Of a stretch of DNA of 64,000 bases, positions 8,217 through 17,228 are shown piece after piece (the first letter of the stretch is position 1; each line of letters opens with the position of its first letter). The stretch is from Cecembia sp. (GTDB lineage: Bacteria; Bacteroidota; Bacteroidia; Cytophagales; Cyclobacteriaceae). The notes beneath the pieces are model-generated. The model had not been told where the DNA came from and did not search any database. It was given only the letters and a program-made list of their open reading frames with translations. The DNA lies in NCBI RefSeq assembly GCF_007126775.1, contig NZ_SLAP01000123.1, positions 1 to 64,000 on the forward strand, in the 5' to 3' direction. A program made the translations under genes and the position numbers.

Positions 8217-8795
8217 TCATAATTTCCTGACCACCTTACAGGGGCTTCCCATTGCCAAACAGTTATCGGGGATGTCCTTTGTGACCAAAGAACCTGCGCC
8301 TATGGTTACATTATTTCCAATAGTTACCCCCGGCATAATCAAGGTGTTGCCTCCGATCCAGGCATTGTCTCCGATATGTACGGCTTTTGTCAGAGTCAAA
8401 TACCTTTCCTCTGGATCTGCTACAATTCTTTCATGGGCAGCCAATGGGTGGGATGCCGTATAGATCTGTACATTAGGACCTATTAATCCATTCTTTCCGA
8501 CAGTGATCGAGTTGTCGTCTAAAAATAGGCAATTGAAGTTTAAGAAAGTATTTTTCCCAAGTTTGATATTTTGGCCATAATCACAATAAAAAGGTGCTTC
8601 AATCCATACACCATCTCCAACTTCCCCCAACAATTGATGAAGGATTTCAGATTTCCTTTCAAAATTCCTTGAACTAAGTTGATTGAATTCAAGCATCAGC
8701 TCCCTAGCCAAATGATACCTTTCCAAGAGTTCAGGGTCTCTGCTATTGTACACCTCTCCGGTGAGCATTTTTTCTTTCTCCGATTTAGCCATCAC
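8217..8795 (-). CDS. Sugar O-acetyltransferase of the maltose/galactoside acetyltransferase type (left-handed beta-helix)
   Basis: A 192-residue member of the LacA/Maa/NodL family, which transfers acetyl from acetyl-CoA to a sugar hydroxyl. It has the N-terminal helical cap EKEKMLTGEVYNSRDPEL, hexapeptide repeats that form the beta-helix (VTIGNNVTIGAGSLVTKDIP), and the active-site histidine in TASHPL. The true acceptor sugar is unknown; such enzymes often act as detoxifiers of non-metabolised sugars. Two adjacent Met codons leave the start uncertain by one residue. It lies downstream of frr on the same strand, behind frr's terminator. Confidence 0.9.
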   Translation of the reverse strand: MMAKSEKEKMLTGEVYNSRDPELLERYHLARELMLEFNQLSSRNFERKSEILHQLLGEVGDGVWIEAPFYCDYGQNIKLGKNTFLNFNCLFLDDNSITVGKNGLIGPNVQIYTASHPLAAHERIVADPEERYLTLTKAVHIGDNAWIGGNTLIMPGVTIGNNVTIGAGSLVTKDIPDNCLAMGSPCKVVRKL

Positions 8796-8813
8796 CTTAG
8801 TAATTTGCGCAAA

Positions 8814-8850
8814 AAAAAGTTCTTTCGAGATTTCCTTGAAAGAACTTTTT
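8814..8850 (-). terminator. Rho-independent terminator of frr
   Basis: On the minus strand an 8-bp core stem (GTTCTTTC / GAAAGAAC, extended by an A/T-paired base) with an 11-base loop ends in a run of eight T. It sits between the frr stop (8865) and the start of the acetyltransferase gene (8795), separating the two units. Confidence 0.88.
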
Positions 8851-8864
8851 GAGCTTTGGGCTTT

Positions 8865-9425
8865 TCAAACAGTCATGATTTCTGCTTCTTTTTTTGTAAG
8901 CAGTTCATCAATTTTTGTGGAATATTTATCTGTAAGTTTCTGTACGGTATCTTCTGCCCGCTTCACCTCATCTTCGGGTGCTCCATCTTTCTGAAGTTTT
9001 CTCAAAGACTCGTTGATGTCTTTTCTCACCGTTCTAATGGAGATTTTACCATTTTCGGTTTCCTGCTTGGCCTGCTTTACCAATAGTTTTCTTCTTTCTT
9101 CTGTTAAAGGTGGGATTGTCAGAATGATCAGTTCCCCATTATTCTGTGGAGCCAGCCCAAGGTCTGAGTTGATGATGGACCTTTCGATTTCACTGATCAG
9201 GGTTTTTTCCCAGGGTTTGATGGCAAGGGTTCTTGCATCCGGAGTGGTAACAGAGGCCACCTGCTGCAAAGGAGTAGGGGCACCATAATATTGTACCATA
9301 ATGCCTTCAACCAAATTTGGCATGGCTTTGCCGGCTCTGATTTTCACCAGTTCGGCTGCGGTGTGATTTACCGCTTTCTGCATCATTTCTTTCGCTTCTT
9401 CCAGGTATAATTGAATCTCTTCCAT
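8865..9425 (-). CDS. frr: Ribosome recycling factor
   Basis: RRF works with EF-G to split the post-termination ribosome. The 186 residues match the family length. The N-terminal helix (AELVKIRAGKAMPNLVEGI) carries the RAGKA(M/N)P motif, and the body shows YYGAPTPLQQVASV, LGLAPQNNGELIILTIPPLTEERRK and the C-terminal three-helix bundle residues. It lies 11 bases downstream of pyrH on the same strand, the usual pyrH-frr pair. Confidence 0.98.
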   Translation of the reverse strand: MEEIQLYLEEAKEMMQKAVNHTAAELVKIRAGKAMPNLVEGIMVQYYGAPTPLQQVASVTTPDARTLAIKPWEKTLISEIERSIINSDLGLAPQNNGELIILTIPPLTEERRKLLVKQAKQETENGKISIRTVRKDINESLRKLQKDGAPEDEVKRAEDTVQKLTDKYSTKIDELLTKKEAEIMTV

Positions 9426-9436
9426 GTGCTTCTGGA

Positions 9437-10147
9437 TTAATTTGAAGTTATTAAAGTTCCTATTTCTTCTCCCGCGACAATTTTTTGCAAATTACCGGGT
9501 TTGTTCATATCAAATACCACAATCGGCAGATGGTTTTCCTGACAAAGGGTGAAGGCGGTCATATCCATAATGTTCAGGTTTCTTTCGTAGGCCTCCTGAA
9601 AGGAAAGCACGCTGTATTTTGTGGCAGTTTTGTCTTTTTCAGGATCTGCCGTATAAACCCCATCTACCCTTGTACCTTTCAATACCACATCGGCTTCTAT
9701 TTCTATGGCCCGCAGGCTTGCTGTGGAATCGGTTGTAAAATAAGGGTTGCCAATTCCAGCCCCGAAAATCACTATCCTTCCTTTTTCCAAATGCCTGATG
9801 GCACGCCTTCTTATAAATGGCTCACAGACACTTTCCACCTTAATACCTGACATGAGACGGGTAAACATGCCATTTTGTTCCAAGGCACTTTGAAGTGCCA
9901 TGGCATTGATCAGGGTGGCCAACATCCCCATATAATCTCCCTGTACCCTATCTATTCCGGTTTTTTCGGCCTGAACACCCCTGAAAATATTGCCTCCTCC
10001 AATTACGATGGCAACTTCTACCCCAAGATCCTTTACTTTTTTGATTTCCTGAGCATACTGTTCAAGCCTGTTGGAATCTATACCGTAGCTATTTTCCCCC
10101 ATTAAGGCTTCACCACTCAATTTCAGCAATATTCTGTTGTATTTCAT
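9437..10147 (-). CDS. pyrH: UMP kinase PyrH
   Basis: Bacterial UMP kinase (amino acid kinase fold) phosphorylates UMP to UDP with ATP. I place the start at [18 protein letters not shown], 21 codons inside the track ORF, giving 236 residues, the normal size; the upstream codons have no homologous look. Motifs: [19 protein letters not shown], and [20 protein letters not shown] with [15 protein letters not shown] for nucleotide binding. It is followed closely by frr. Confidence 0.97.
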   Translation of the reverse strand: MKYNRILLKLSGEALMGENSYGIDSNRLEQYAQEIKKVKDLGVEVAIVIGGGNIFRGVQAEKTGIDRVQGDYMGMLATLINAMALQSALEQNGMFTRLMSGIKVESVCEPFIRRRAIRHLEKGRIVIFGAGIGNPYFTTDSTASLRAIEIEADVVLKGTRVDGVYTADPEKDKTATKYSVLSFQEAYERNLNIMDMTAFTLCQENHLPIVVFDMNKPGNLQKIVAGEEIGTLITSN

Positions 10148-10249
10148 TGTAGGTATTGATGTTTGAAATAGGTGTTCTCTTCCTTTATTTACTATTGTTA
10201 AATCCGTCAAATATAAAGCCTTCCTCAGGAAATGTGAAAAGTTGCTACC

Positions 10250-10744
10250 TTAAAATTGGATCAAAACCTGATTTTTTTCCACGCTGTCCCCTTTATTCAC
10301 TTTGATATGTTTCACAATGCCCTCACCGGGAGATTTTATGATATTTTCCATTTTCATGGCCTCCAAAATCAAAACAGGCTCACCTTTTTTCACTTCCTGT
10401 CCCTCCTTTACCTGAATGTCAAAGATCAGTCCCGGCATAGGTGCTTTGATATCCTTGGCCCTGTTCTGTTGCAGGTTATTCATGCCCAGTTTTTCCAATA
10501 AAAGATCAAATCTGTCCTTGAGTAATATTGTGCAGGGCCTGTTGTTCAATTTGAGCTTCACCTGTTTTATGGCGCTGTCTACTTCTACAACCTCCAGTTT
10601 GTAGGATTGCTCTTTATAAATAACTAGAAAGTGCCTGTCTCGGACTTTTGAAATCGTCCATTCAAGAATATTGCCGTTGACCAGAAAATGTGTTTCGGAC
10701 TTTTCTACCTCAAATACGGAATTTTTAATGCTTGCTGAATACAT
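10250..10744 (-). CDS. Biotin carboxyl carrier (biotinyl domain) protein
   Basis: A 164-residue protein whose last 70 residues form a biotinyl domain. EAMKMEN (128-134) carries the biotin-accepting lysine K131, and MPGLIFDIQVKEGQEVKKGE precedes it. The first 95 residues are a beta-rich linker domain like that in carrier subunits of propionyl-CoA or acetyl-CoA carboxylases. It would carry CO2 as carboxybiotin between the carboxylase and transferase subunits. Neither subunit is adjacent, so the parent complex cannot be assigned. Divergent from the M1 peptidase gene. Confidence 0.88.
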   Translation of the reverse strand: MYSASIKNSVFEVEKSETHFLVNGNILEWTISKVRDRHFLVIYKEQSYKLEVVEVDSAIKQVKLKLNNRPCTILLKDRFDLLLEKLGMNNLQQNRAKDIKAPMPGLIFDIQVKEGQEVKKGEPVLILEAMKMENIIKSPGEGIVKHIKVNKGDSVEKNQVLIQF

Positions 10745-10794
10745 TTCTATTATTTTGCGCTAAGATATAGGATAAATCTTTAAAAACCATTTTC

Positions 10795-13401
10795 ATGAAA
10801 GTCTGGAAGTCTGCGCTTATTTTGATGTTGGCTGTATTTGTTTTTTGGTCTTGCCAAAGTTCCAAAACCGTCCTTAATGAACAGGAAAGGGCAGAAGATG
10901 ATTTTCCCTTAGTGGATACAGCTGCATTATTGGAATCTGAACGATCGGAATTGATACAGCATCTGGAGTATAAAATAGAAGCTTATCAGGCCAGCAGGCA
11001 AAGAGACTTTGACCTTTTGCATACAGCTTTGGATCTGAAGTTTGACTATGAAAATGAATGGGTACTGGGAACTGCCGAATTGATCCTGAAGCCCCACTTT
11101 TTTCCGCAGCAGGAGTTGGTCTTGGATGCCAAAGATTTTGATGTTCACCAGTATGAATTATTGACTGATACTGGAGATCAGGCGCTTAACTTCAGGTATA
11201 ACGGCAAAAAACTCACCGCCTACTTGCCTTCTGCTTATACCCGTGAAGACACCATTAGGGTCAGGATTAAATATACAGCCAAGCCGAATGAAAATGCGGG
11301 AGGGGGAAGTAGAGCCATCACTGATACCAAAGGATTATATTTTATCAACCCCAGGGGAGAGGAAGCCAACAAGCCTACACAGATTTGGACACAGGGGGAG
11401 ACCGAACACAATTCAAAGTGGTTTCCCACCATAGATACGCCCAATGAAAGAGGTACCCAGGAAATCAAATTGACAGTGGATGCCAAATACAGGACACTTA
11501 GCAATGGCCTGCTTCAGGGCAGCATTGACAATGGAGATGGTACGCGAAGCGATACTTGGCTAATGGACCTTCCCCATGCACCTTATTTGGCGGCGATCGT
11601 TGTAGGTGATTTTGTCGAAATAAAGGATGAGTGGGAGGGTATGCAGGTCAATTATTATGTGGAGAAAGAATTTGAAGAAGGGGCCAAAAAGGTCTTTGCC
11701 CATACTCCTGAGATGATTGGATTTTTTTCTGAACGCTTGGGGGTACCTTATCCTTGGCAGCGATATGACCAGGTTGTGGTCAGGGATTTTGTATCAGGGG
11801 CTATGGAGAATACTACCATTTCTATATTCATGGAACAGCTCAACCTGAATGAGCGGGAGGCCATTGATTCAGAGTGGGACAGCATTATTGCACACGAGTT
11901 GTTCCATCAATGGTTTGGTAATTATGTGACCAATGAATCTTGGGCCAATCTGACTTTAAATGAAGCATTTGGGAATTATGCTGAATACCTTTGGTATGAA
12001 CATAAAAATGGAAAGGATGATGCAGACATGCACCAAGTTGCCGAGATGGAGCAGTATTTTGATGAAGCCTTGGAAAAGCAGGAGGACCTTGTACGGTTTT
12101 ACCATAAGGATGGAGAGGACATGTTTGACAGCCATTCCTATGCCAAAGGAGGTAGGATATTGCATATGCTCAGAAGGCACCTTGGAGATGATGCATTTTT
12201 TGCATCTTTGAATTATTATTTGGAGAATCATGCTTTCAGTGCGGTGGAGGTTCATGACCTGCGCCTTGCATTTGAGGCAGTGACCGGGATGGACTTAAAT
12301 TGGTATTTCAACCAATGGTTTCTGGCATCGGGCCATCCCATATTGGAATATGAAGTGGATTACAGTCAACCCGAAAACCTCTTATTAACGATTGCGCAGA
12401 GACAGGATTTTAGCACAACACCTTTATATAAGATACCTTTTAAAGTAAGTTGGTATTCGGGAGGCGAAAGGTATGAGAAAGAGTTGGTATTAGATAAATC
12501 CTGGCAGCAGTTTGCCATAGTGAACAATGTTCCGGTTACAGCATTGTATGTAGACGAGGCCAAAGAGATTTTGGCTGAAAAGCGTACTTTAAGAGGAAGG
12601 CAGCATTTTATCCAACAATACGAAAATTCCAAACTAGGTGTGGCAAGGTATGAGGCCTTGGACAGTCTTTCTTCTTATTATGGAGAAGACCCGGATGTAG
12701 CGCCTTTGATCGGAAAAGGTTTAGGTGATGATTTCTGGGCGGTCCGTGAGTTGGCCATTATGAAAATATCTCAGCACCCGGAGTGGATATTAGCCATTGA
12801 AAATTTGGAGGAAAGGCTATTTGAAATTGCAGAAAATGACCCTAAGAACACTGTCAGGCTGGGGGCCATTGAGCTTTTGTCCTTGATTGATGGGGACAAA
12901 TATTCTCCCGCCTTTCAGCGTTGGTTAAATGACCCTTCCTATTATGTGGCTGGGGCTGCCTTAAGTGCCTACCTTGAAGAACCAAATAATAAAAACAGGG
13001 ATGAAATAGCCTCAAGGTTTGAGTCAGAGCGCAATATCCGCATGATAGTGGCTTTGGCAGATTATTATATTGCTGAAGAGATGGAAGGAAAGGGAAAATG
13101 GTTTCATGAAAAATTGGATTTACTTACTGGACAGTCTTTGTACTATTTTTTAGGATACTATGGAGATTATTTCGCGAAACTTCCAGGTGAAGGTTCGGAC
13201 AAGGCCATTGAAAGGCTGCAGGGTCTTGCGGGAAATCACAATGCCAATTATGTGAGGATTGCCGCATTTATGGGGCTATTTGCTTTTATAGATGAACCTG
13301 GACTTGTGGCAAAAGCGAAAGCGATATGGACTGAGGAACAGGACGAAATGGCCAAGCGGTACATGGAATTTTTCCTATCCTCTTATCTTGATGAAAATTA
13401 A
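10795..13401 (+). CDS. M1 family zinc aminopeptidase, predicted envelope lipoprotein
   Basis: The 868-residue protein starts with a hydrophobic signal (SALILMLAVFVFWSC) whose Cys20 is a plausible lipidation site, so it probably sits in the envelope. The gluzincin core has the substrate motif GAMEN (in VSGAMENTTI) and the zinc site HELFH (367-371) with the third ligand E390, an exact HExxH-x18-E. The N-terminal beta domain and a C-terminal helical, HEAT-like region (after about 620) complete an M1 architecture. It likely trims peptides for nutrition. All catalytic residues are present; natural substrates are unknown. Confidence 0.93.
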   Translation: MKVWKSALILMLAVFVFWSCQSSKTVLNEQERAEDDFPLVDTAALLESERSELIQHLEYKIEAYQASRQRDFDLLHTALDLKFDYENEWVLGTAELILKPHFFPQQELVLDAKDFDVHQYELLTDTGDQALNFRYNGKKLTAYLPSAYTREDTIRVRIKYTAKPNENAGGGSRAITDTKGLYFINPRGEEANKPTQIWTQGETEHNSKWFPTIDTPNERGTQEIKLTVDAKYRTLSNGLLQGSIDNGDGTRSDTWLMDLPHAPYLAAIVVGDFVEIKDEWEGMQVNYYVEKEFEEGAKKVFAHTPEMIGFFSERLGVPYPWQRYDQVVVRDFVSGAMENTTISIFMEQLNLNEREAIDSEWDSIIAHELFHQWFGNYVTNESWANLTLNEAFGNYAEYLWYEHKNGKDDADMHQVAEMEQYFDEALEKQEDLVRFYHKDGEDMFDSHSYAKGGRILHMLRRHLGDDAFFASLNYYLENHAFSAVEVHDLRLAFEAVTGMDLNWYFNQWFLASGHPILEYEVDYSQPENLLLTIAQRQDFSTTPLYKIPFKVSWYSGGERYEKELVLDKSWQQFAIVNNVPVTALYVDEAKEILAEKRTLRGRQHFIQQYENSKLGVARYEALDSLSSYYGEDPDVAPLIGKGLGDDFWAVRELAIMKISQHPEWILAIENLEERLFEIAENDPKNTVRLGAIELLSLIDGDKYSPAFQRWLNDPSYYVAGAALSAYLEEPNNKNRDEIASRFESERNIRMIVALADYYIAEEMEGKGKWFHEKLDLLTGQSLYYFLGYYGDYFAKLPGEGSDKAIERLQGLAGNHNANYVRIAAFMGLFAFIDEPGLVAKAKAIWTEEQDEMAKRYMEFFLSSYLDEN

Positions 13402-13465
13402 TGCCTTGATTTTTATCTAATTAATTGGTGGTCCGAAAAAATACCTTGAAAATTTTTGACAATAT

Positions 13466-13502
13466 TTTGAATGTTTAGGAAAAGGGTATAATTTTGCCAT
13501 CC
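13466..13502 (+). promoter_or_regulatory. Bacteroidota-type promoter of the tRNA-tuf unit
   Basis: TTTG (13466-13469), exactly 19 bases, then TAATTTTG (13489-13496) matches the TTTG/TAnnTTTG consensus of the primary sigma factor of this phylum. The box continues as CCATCC. It lies 55 bases upstream of tRNA-Tyr. Confidence 0.85.
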
Positions 13503-13556
13503 GTTAAGAATACAAAAACCTTTGGGTCACAGTTGTTTTTGACGAAAAATCAGTTT

Positions 13557-13639
13557 GGGGGAATACCAAAGCGGCCAACTGGGACGGACTGTAAATCCGT
13601 TGACTTATGTCTTCACAGGTTCGAATCCTGTTTCCCCCA
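13557..13639 (+). tRNA. tRNA-Tyr (anticodon GTA)
   Basis: Acceptor arms GGGGGAA and TTCCCCC pair, with discriminator A at 13639. The anticodon stem ACGGA/TCCGT closes the loop CTGTAAA with anticodon GTA. The long variable arm gives 83 bases, as expected for bacterial tRNA-Tyr. CCA is not encoded. First of three tRNAs before tuf. Confidence 0.97.
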
Positions 13640-13681
13640 CGACTTAAATGAAAGTTTCTGAGAGGAAACATAAGTTCAAAA

Positions 13682-13754
13682 GCGGGAGTAGCTCAGTTGG
13701 TAGAGCGGCAGCCTTCCAAGCTGCAGGTCGCGGGTTCGAGCCTCGTCTCCCGCT
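13682..13754 (+). tRNA. tRNA-Gly (anticodon TCC)
   Basis: Acceptor arms GCGGGAG and CTCCCGC pair over 7 bp. Stem GCAGC/GCTGC closes the loop CTTCCAA with anticodon TCC. The T-arm GCGGGTTCGAGCCTCGT has the normal TTCGA. Length 73 bases without encoded CCA. Confidence 0.97.
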
Positions 13755-13784
13755 CTATGCTTTTATGGCATATTAGTGTTATTA

Positions 13785-13856
13785 GCCGACGTAGCTCAGT
13801 GGTAGAGTACTTCCTTGGTAAGGAAGGGGTCACGGGTTCAAATCCCGTCGTTGGCT
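13785..13856 (+). tRNA. tRNA-Thr (anticodon GGT)
   Basis: Acceptor arms GCCGACG and CGTTGGC pair with one G-T. Stem CTTCC/GGAAG closes the loop TTGGTAA with anticodon GGT. Length 72 bases without encoded CCA. The Tyr-Gly-Thr-tuf order mirrors the tRNA-tufB unit known from E. coli. Confidence 0.97.
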
Positions 13857-13916
13857 CTGAAACATTGAAAAATTTAACTAATTCATATCTTTAACTAAAA
13901 CAGAGGATTTTCACGC

Positions 13917-15104
13917 ATGGCAAAAGCAACCTTTGACCGTTCCAAACCGCACGTTAACATCGGTACGATTGGTCACGTAGACCATGGAAAGACAACTTTG
14001 ACTGCTGCCATTACTACAGTTTTGGCCAAAAAAGGTCTTTCTGAATTAAGAGATTTCTCTTCTATCGACAACGCTCCAGAAGAAAAAGAAAGAGGTATCA
14101 CCATCAACACATCTCACGTTGAGTATCAGACTGAAAAAAGACACTACGCACACGTAGATTGTCCTGGTCACGCTGATTACGTGAAGAACATGGTTACTGG
14201 TGCTGCACAGATGGACGGCGCTATCCTTGTGGTAGCTGCTACTGATGGCCCAATGCCACAGACAAGAGAGCACATCCTACTTGCCCGTCAGGTTGGTGTA
14301 CCAGCTCTTGTAGTATTTTTGAATAAAGTCGACATGGTCGATGATCCTGAGCTACTTGAACTTGTAGAAATGGAAGTAAGAGAATTGCTTTCTTTCTATG
14401 ATTTTGATGGCGACAATATTCCAGTAATCGCAGGATCTGCACTTGGTGCACTTAATGGTGAAACCAAGTGGGAAGATACTGTAATGGAATTGATGAATGC
14501 AGTTGATGAGCACATTCCACTTCCTGAGCGTTTGATCGACAAGGATTTCTTGATGCCTGTTGAGGACGTATTCTCTATTACTGGTCGTGGTACAGTAGCT
14601 ACTGGTAGAATTGAGAGAGGTGTTATCAACTCAGGTGACCCCGTTGACATTATCGGTATGGGTGCACAAGGTTTGAAATCAACCGTTACTGGTGTAGAGA
14701 TGTTCCGTAAGATCCTTGACAGGGGTGAAGCTGGTGACAACGTAGGTTTGTTGCTTAGAGGTATTGAAAAATCTCAGATCAGAAGAGGTATGATTATCTG
14801 TAAGCCTGGTTCTGTGACTCCCCACGCTCACTTCAAAGCTGAAGTTTACGTTCTTTCTAAAGAAGAAGGTGGCCGTCATACGCCATTCTTCAACAAGTAC
14901 CGTCCTCAATTCTATTTGAGAACTACGGATGTTACCGGCGAAATCAAACTTCCTGAGAATGTGGAAATGGTGATGCCAGGTGATAACGTTACTATCGAAG
15001 TGAACTTGCTGAATGCAGTTGCACTTGAAAAAGGTCTACGTTTTGCGATCCGTGAGGGTGGTAGAACAGTAGGAGCCGGTCAGGTAACTGAAATTTTAGA
15101 CTAA
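13917..15104 (+). CDS. tuf: Translation elongation factor Tu
   Basis: EF-Tu delivers aminoacyl-tRNA to the ribosome as a GTP complex. The 395-residue protein has the P-loop GHVDHGKTT near 19-27, the switch sequence [20 protein letters not shown] (G3) and NKVD (G4), followed by the two beta-barrel domains ([15 protein letters not shown] and the C-terminal [15 protein letters not shown] type). It is the only tuf in the window. It shares the transcript of the three upstream tRNAs and ends at a strong terminator. Confidence 0.99.
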   Translation: MAKATFDRSKPHVNIGTIGHVDHGKTTLTAAITTVLAKKGLSELRDFSSIDNAPEEKERGITINTSHVEYQTEKRHYAHVDCPGHADYVKNMVTGAAQMDGAILVVAATDGPMPQTREHILLARQVGVPALVVFLNKVDMVDDPELLELVEMEVRELLSFYDFDGDNIPVIAGSALGALNGETKWEDTVMELMNAVDEHIPLPERLIDKDFLMPVEDVFSITGRGTVATGRIERGVINSGDPVDIIGMGAQGLKSTVTGVEMFRKILDRGEAGDNVGLLLRGIEKSQIRRGMIICKPGSVTPHAHFKAEVYVLSKEEGGRHTPFFNKYRPQFYLRTTDVTGEIKLPENVEMVMPGDNVTIEVNLLNAVALEKGLRFAIREGGRTVGAGQVTEILD

Positions 15105-15124
15105 TCATTGCGATTGATATAATC

Positions 15125-15165
15125 CAAATGCGATCCCGAAGATTTTTGGGGTCGCATTTGTTTCT
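15125..15165 (+). terminator. Rho-independent terminator after tuf
   Basis: A 13-bp stem (CAAATGCGATCCC / GGGGTCGCATTTG, one G-T pair) with a 10-base loop, followed by TTTCTT. The last TTTG of the right arm also serves as the apparent -33 element of the next promoter. Confidence 0.88.
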
Positions 15166-15194
15166 TATCCCTATTCTAACTACTTTTGCGTTCC
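15157..15194 (+). promoter_or_regulatory. Promoter of the tRNA-Trp-secE-nusG-rplKAJL-rpoBC unit
   Basis: TTTG (15157-15160), 20 bases, TACTTTTG (15181-15188), then CGTTCC. Spacing is one base longer than at the other promoters. The upstream element overlaps the tuf terminator stem. tRNA-Trp begins 26 bases downstream of the TACTTTTG box. Confidence 0.75.
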
Positions 15195-15214
15195 TTTTGG
15201 GAACCAAAATTTCT

Positions 15215-15285
15215 ACGGGCATAGTTCAATGGTAGAATAGCGGTCTCCAAAACCGTTGATGGGAGTTCGAATCTCTCTGCCCGTG
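15215..15285 (+). tRNA. tRNA-Trp (anticodon CCA)
   Basis: Acceptor arms ACGGGCA and TGCCCGT pair fully, discriminator G at 15285. The loop CTCCAAA carries anticodon CCA, closed by GCGGT/ACCGT with one G-T. Length 71 bases. It lies 18 bases before secE, a placement common in many bacteria. Confidence 0.97.
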
Positions 15286-15303
15286 CAAATAATGATGTAA
15301 ACC

Positions 15304-15492
15304 ATGAATATAAAAAGTTTTGTCATCGAATCCATTGATGAAATGAAAAACAAGGTCACATGGCCTACCTATTCATTTCTTCAGAACAGTGCCGTGTTGG
15401 TAATTGTAGCTTCATTGATCTTTGCGCTTGTCATAGGTGTTATTGATCTTGGATTCGAAAATCTGATGAAGTGGTTTTACGATTTGTTTTAA
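15304..15492 (+). CDS. secE: Preprotein translocase subunit SecE
   Basis: SecE clamps SecY in the inner-membrane export channel. This is the short, single-span form of 62 residues: an amphipathic cytoplasmic helix with the family motif IDEMKNKVTWPTYSF, then one membrane segment (SAVLVIVASLIFALVIGVIDLGF). It lies between tRNA-Trp and nusG, its standard location. Confidence 0.97.
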   Translation: MNIKSFVIESIDEMKNKVTWPTYSFLQNSAVLVIVASLIFALVIGVIDLGFENLMKWFYDLF

Positions 15493-15512
15493 TCGAAGAT
15501 TAATAATTACTG

Positions 15513-16070
15513 ATGGCTGAACACAAGTGGTACGTACTTAGGGTGGTAGCTGGACAAGAGAAGAAGGCCAAGTCTTACTTGGACAACGAAATTGTCAGGG
15601 CTAAGCTTCAGGAATACATTCCTGAAGTCTTGATACCTTCCGAAAAAGTTTACGAAATGCGTAATGGCAAAAAGAGGGTCAGGGAGAGGAATTTCTTTCC
15701 AGGTTATGTTTTAGTCAATGCGGATTTAAGCCATGGTGAGGCCAATCACGTGATTACGAGTATCCCGGGTGTTATCGGTTTCTTAGGTTCAAACCAAGGG
15801 GGGGCTTCCAAAACCCCTGAGCCATTACGTCAATCAGAGGTCAACAGGATTTTAGGCCGTGTTGAAGAGATTGATGAGTTTGCGGAGAAATTAGACACGC
15901 CATTTATAGTTGGAGAGACCGTAAAAGTAATGGACGGTCCTTTCAGTGGTTTCTCGGGGACAATAGAAGAGGTGTTTGAAGACAAGAAGAAGCTAAACGT
16001 TATGGTGAAGATCTTCGGTCGGAATACGCCTGTCGAATTAAACTTTATACAAGTAGAAAAACAAGATTAA
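15513..16070 (+). CDS. nusG: Transcription termination/antitermination factor NusG
   Basis: NusG binds the RNA polymerase clamp and couples it to Rho or to ribosomal protein S10. The 185 residues show the NGN domain ([39 protein letters not shown]) and a C-terminal KOW domain ([25 protein letters not shown]). It is followed by rplK after 3 bases. Confidence 0.98.
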   Translation: MAEHKWYVLRVVAGQEKKAKSYLDNEIVRAKLQEYIPEVLIPSEKVYEMRNGKKRVRERNFFPGYVLVNADLSHGEANHVITSIPGVIGFLGSNQGGASKTPEPLRQSEVNRILGRVEEIDEFAEKLDTPFIVGETVKVMDGPFSGFSGTIEEVFEDKKKLNVMVKIFGRNTPVELNFIQVEKQD

Positions 16071-16073
16071 GAA

Positions 16074-16517
16074 ATGGCTAAGGAAATCACTGGTTATTTG
16101 AAATTACAAGTGAAAGGTGGCCAGGCAAATCCATCACCTCCGGTTGGTCCGGCTCTTGGTTCCAAGGGTTTGAACATCATGGAGTTCTGTAAGCAGTTTA
16201 ATGCCCGTACCCAAGAAAAAATGGGTCAGGTGTTGCCGGTTTTAATCACTATTTTCTCTGACAAATCTTTTGAGTTTGTTGTCAAAACTCCTCCAGCAGC
16301 GATCATGTTGTTAGAGGCGGCAAAGCTTAAAAGTGGCTCAGCAGAACCAAATAGGAAAAAAGTCGGATCAGTTACCTGGGATCAGGTAAAGGAAATTGCA
16401 GAGGTAAAAATGCCTGACTTAAACGCTTTCAAAGTAGAATCTGCCATGAAAATGATTGCAGGTACTGCTAGAAGTATGGGAATCACAGTTTCTGGTAAAG
16501 CTCCTTGGGAGGAATAA
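16074..16517 (+). CDS. rplK: Large ribosomal subunit protein L11
   Basis: L11 forms the GTPase-associated centre base with 23S rRNA. 147 residues. The N-terminal domain carries the proline-rich [20 protein letters not shown]. The C-terminal rRNA-binding domain ends with [12 protein letters not shown]. Cotranscribed with nusG and rplA. Confidence 0.99.
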   Translation: MAKEITGYLKLQVKGGQANPSPPVGPALGSKGLNIMEFCKQFNARTQEKMGQVLPVLITIFSDKSFEFVVKTPPAAIMLLEAAKLKSGSAEPNRKKVGSVTWDQVKEIAEVKMPDLNAFKVESAMKMIAGTARSMGITVSGKAPWEE

Positions 16518-16527
16518 AAAATATACT

Positions 16528-17226
16528 ATGGCTAAGTTAACAAAAAAGCAAAAAGAAGCTCTTTCTAAGTACGACCCAGGCCAGCAGTACTCCCTAGAGG
16601 AAGCTTCTACTATTGTGAAGGACATCACCAATGTAAAATTTGATGCTTCTGTTGATCTTGACGTTCGTTTGGGCGTGGATCCTAGAAAAGCTGATCAAAT
16701 GGTGAGAGGTGTAGTTGCCCTTCCTCACGGTACCGGTAAGGACGTGAAGGTATTGGTGCTATGTACTCCTGACAAAGAAGAAGAGGCTAAGGAAGCTGGT
16801 GCAGATTATGTAGGTCTTGACGATTATATTGCCAAAATAGAGGGTGGATGGACTGACATTGATGTCATTATCACCATGCCCAATGTAATGGCTAAAGTTG
16901 GTAGACTAGGTAGGGTTTTAGGTCCTAGAGGTTTGATGCCAAACCCTAAGTCCGGAACTGTCACGTTGGATGTAGGAAAAGCAGTTAGAGAAGTGAAAGC
17001 CGGTAAAATCGATTTTAAAGTTGATAAATTCGGTATAATTCATGCAAGTATTGGTAAAGTTTCTTTTACTCCTGAGAAAATACAGGAAAATGCAAGAGAG
17101 CTTATCAATACCATTTCAAAGTTGAAGCCTGCGTCTTCGAAAGGAACATATTTCAAGAGCATACATTTATCCAGTACAATGTCTCCTGGAGTGAAAGTAG
17201 ATAAAGGAAGTATTCAAGGTATTTAA
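16528..17226 (+). CDS. rplA: Large ribosomal subunit protein L1
   Basis: L1 forms the mobile stalk that helps release deacylated tRNA from the E site. I use the ATG of [12 protein letters not shown], 24 codons inside the track ORF, because the extra codons overlap rplK in another frame. The resulting 232 residues are the usual size. The signature [21 protein letters not shown] is intact. In many bacteria L1 represses its own mRNA; no such site was identified here. Confidence 0.98.
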   Translation: MAKLTKKQKEALSKYDPGQQYSLEEASTIVKDITNVKFDASVDLDVRLGVDPRKADQMVRGVVALPHGTGKDVKVLVLCTPDKEEEAKEAGADYVGLDDYIAKIEGGWTDIDVIITMPNVMAKVGRLGRVLGPRGLMPNPKSGTVTLDVGKAVREVKAGKIDFKVDKFGIIHASIGKVSFTPEKIQENARELINTISKLKPASSKGTYFKSIHLSSTMSPGVKVDKGSIQGI

Positions 17227-17228
17227 TC

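Noticed and set aside
10148-10210. Upstream extension of the pyrH ORF
   Set aside because: The 21 extra residues are not part of UMP kinase; the conserved N-terminus starts at MKYNRILLK.
13697-13894. 65-residue ORF across tRNA-Gly and tRNA-Thr
   Set aside because: It is the translation of two well-folded tRNA genes and the tuf leader.
16456-16527. Upstream extension of the rplA ORF
   Set aside because: The extra 24 codons overlap rplK out of frame and lack L1 similarity; the ATG at 16528 gives the normal length.
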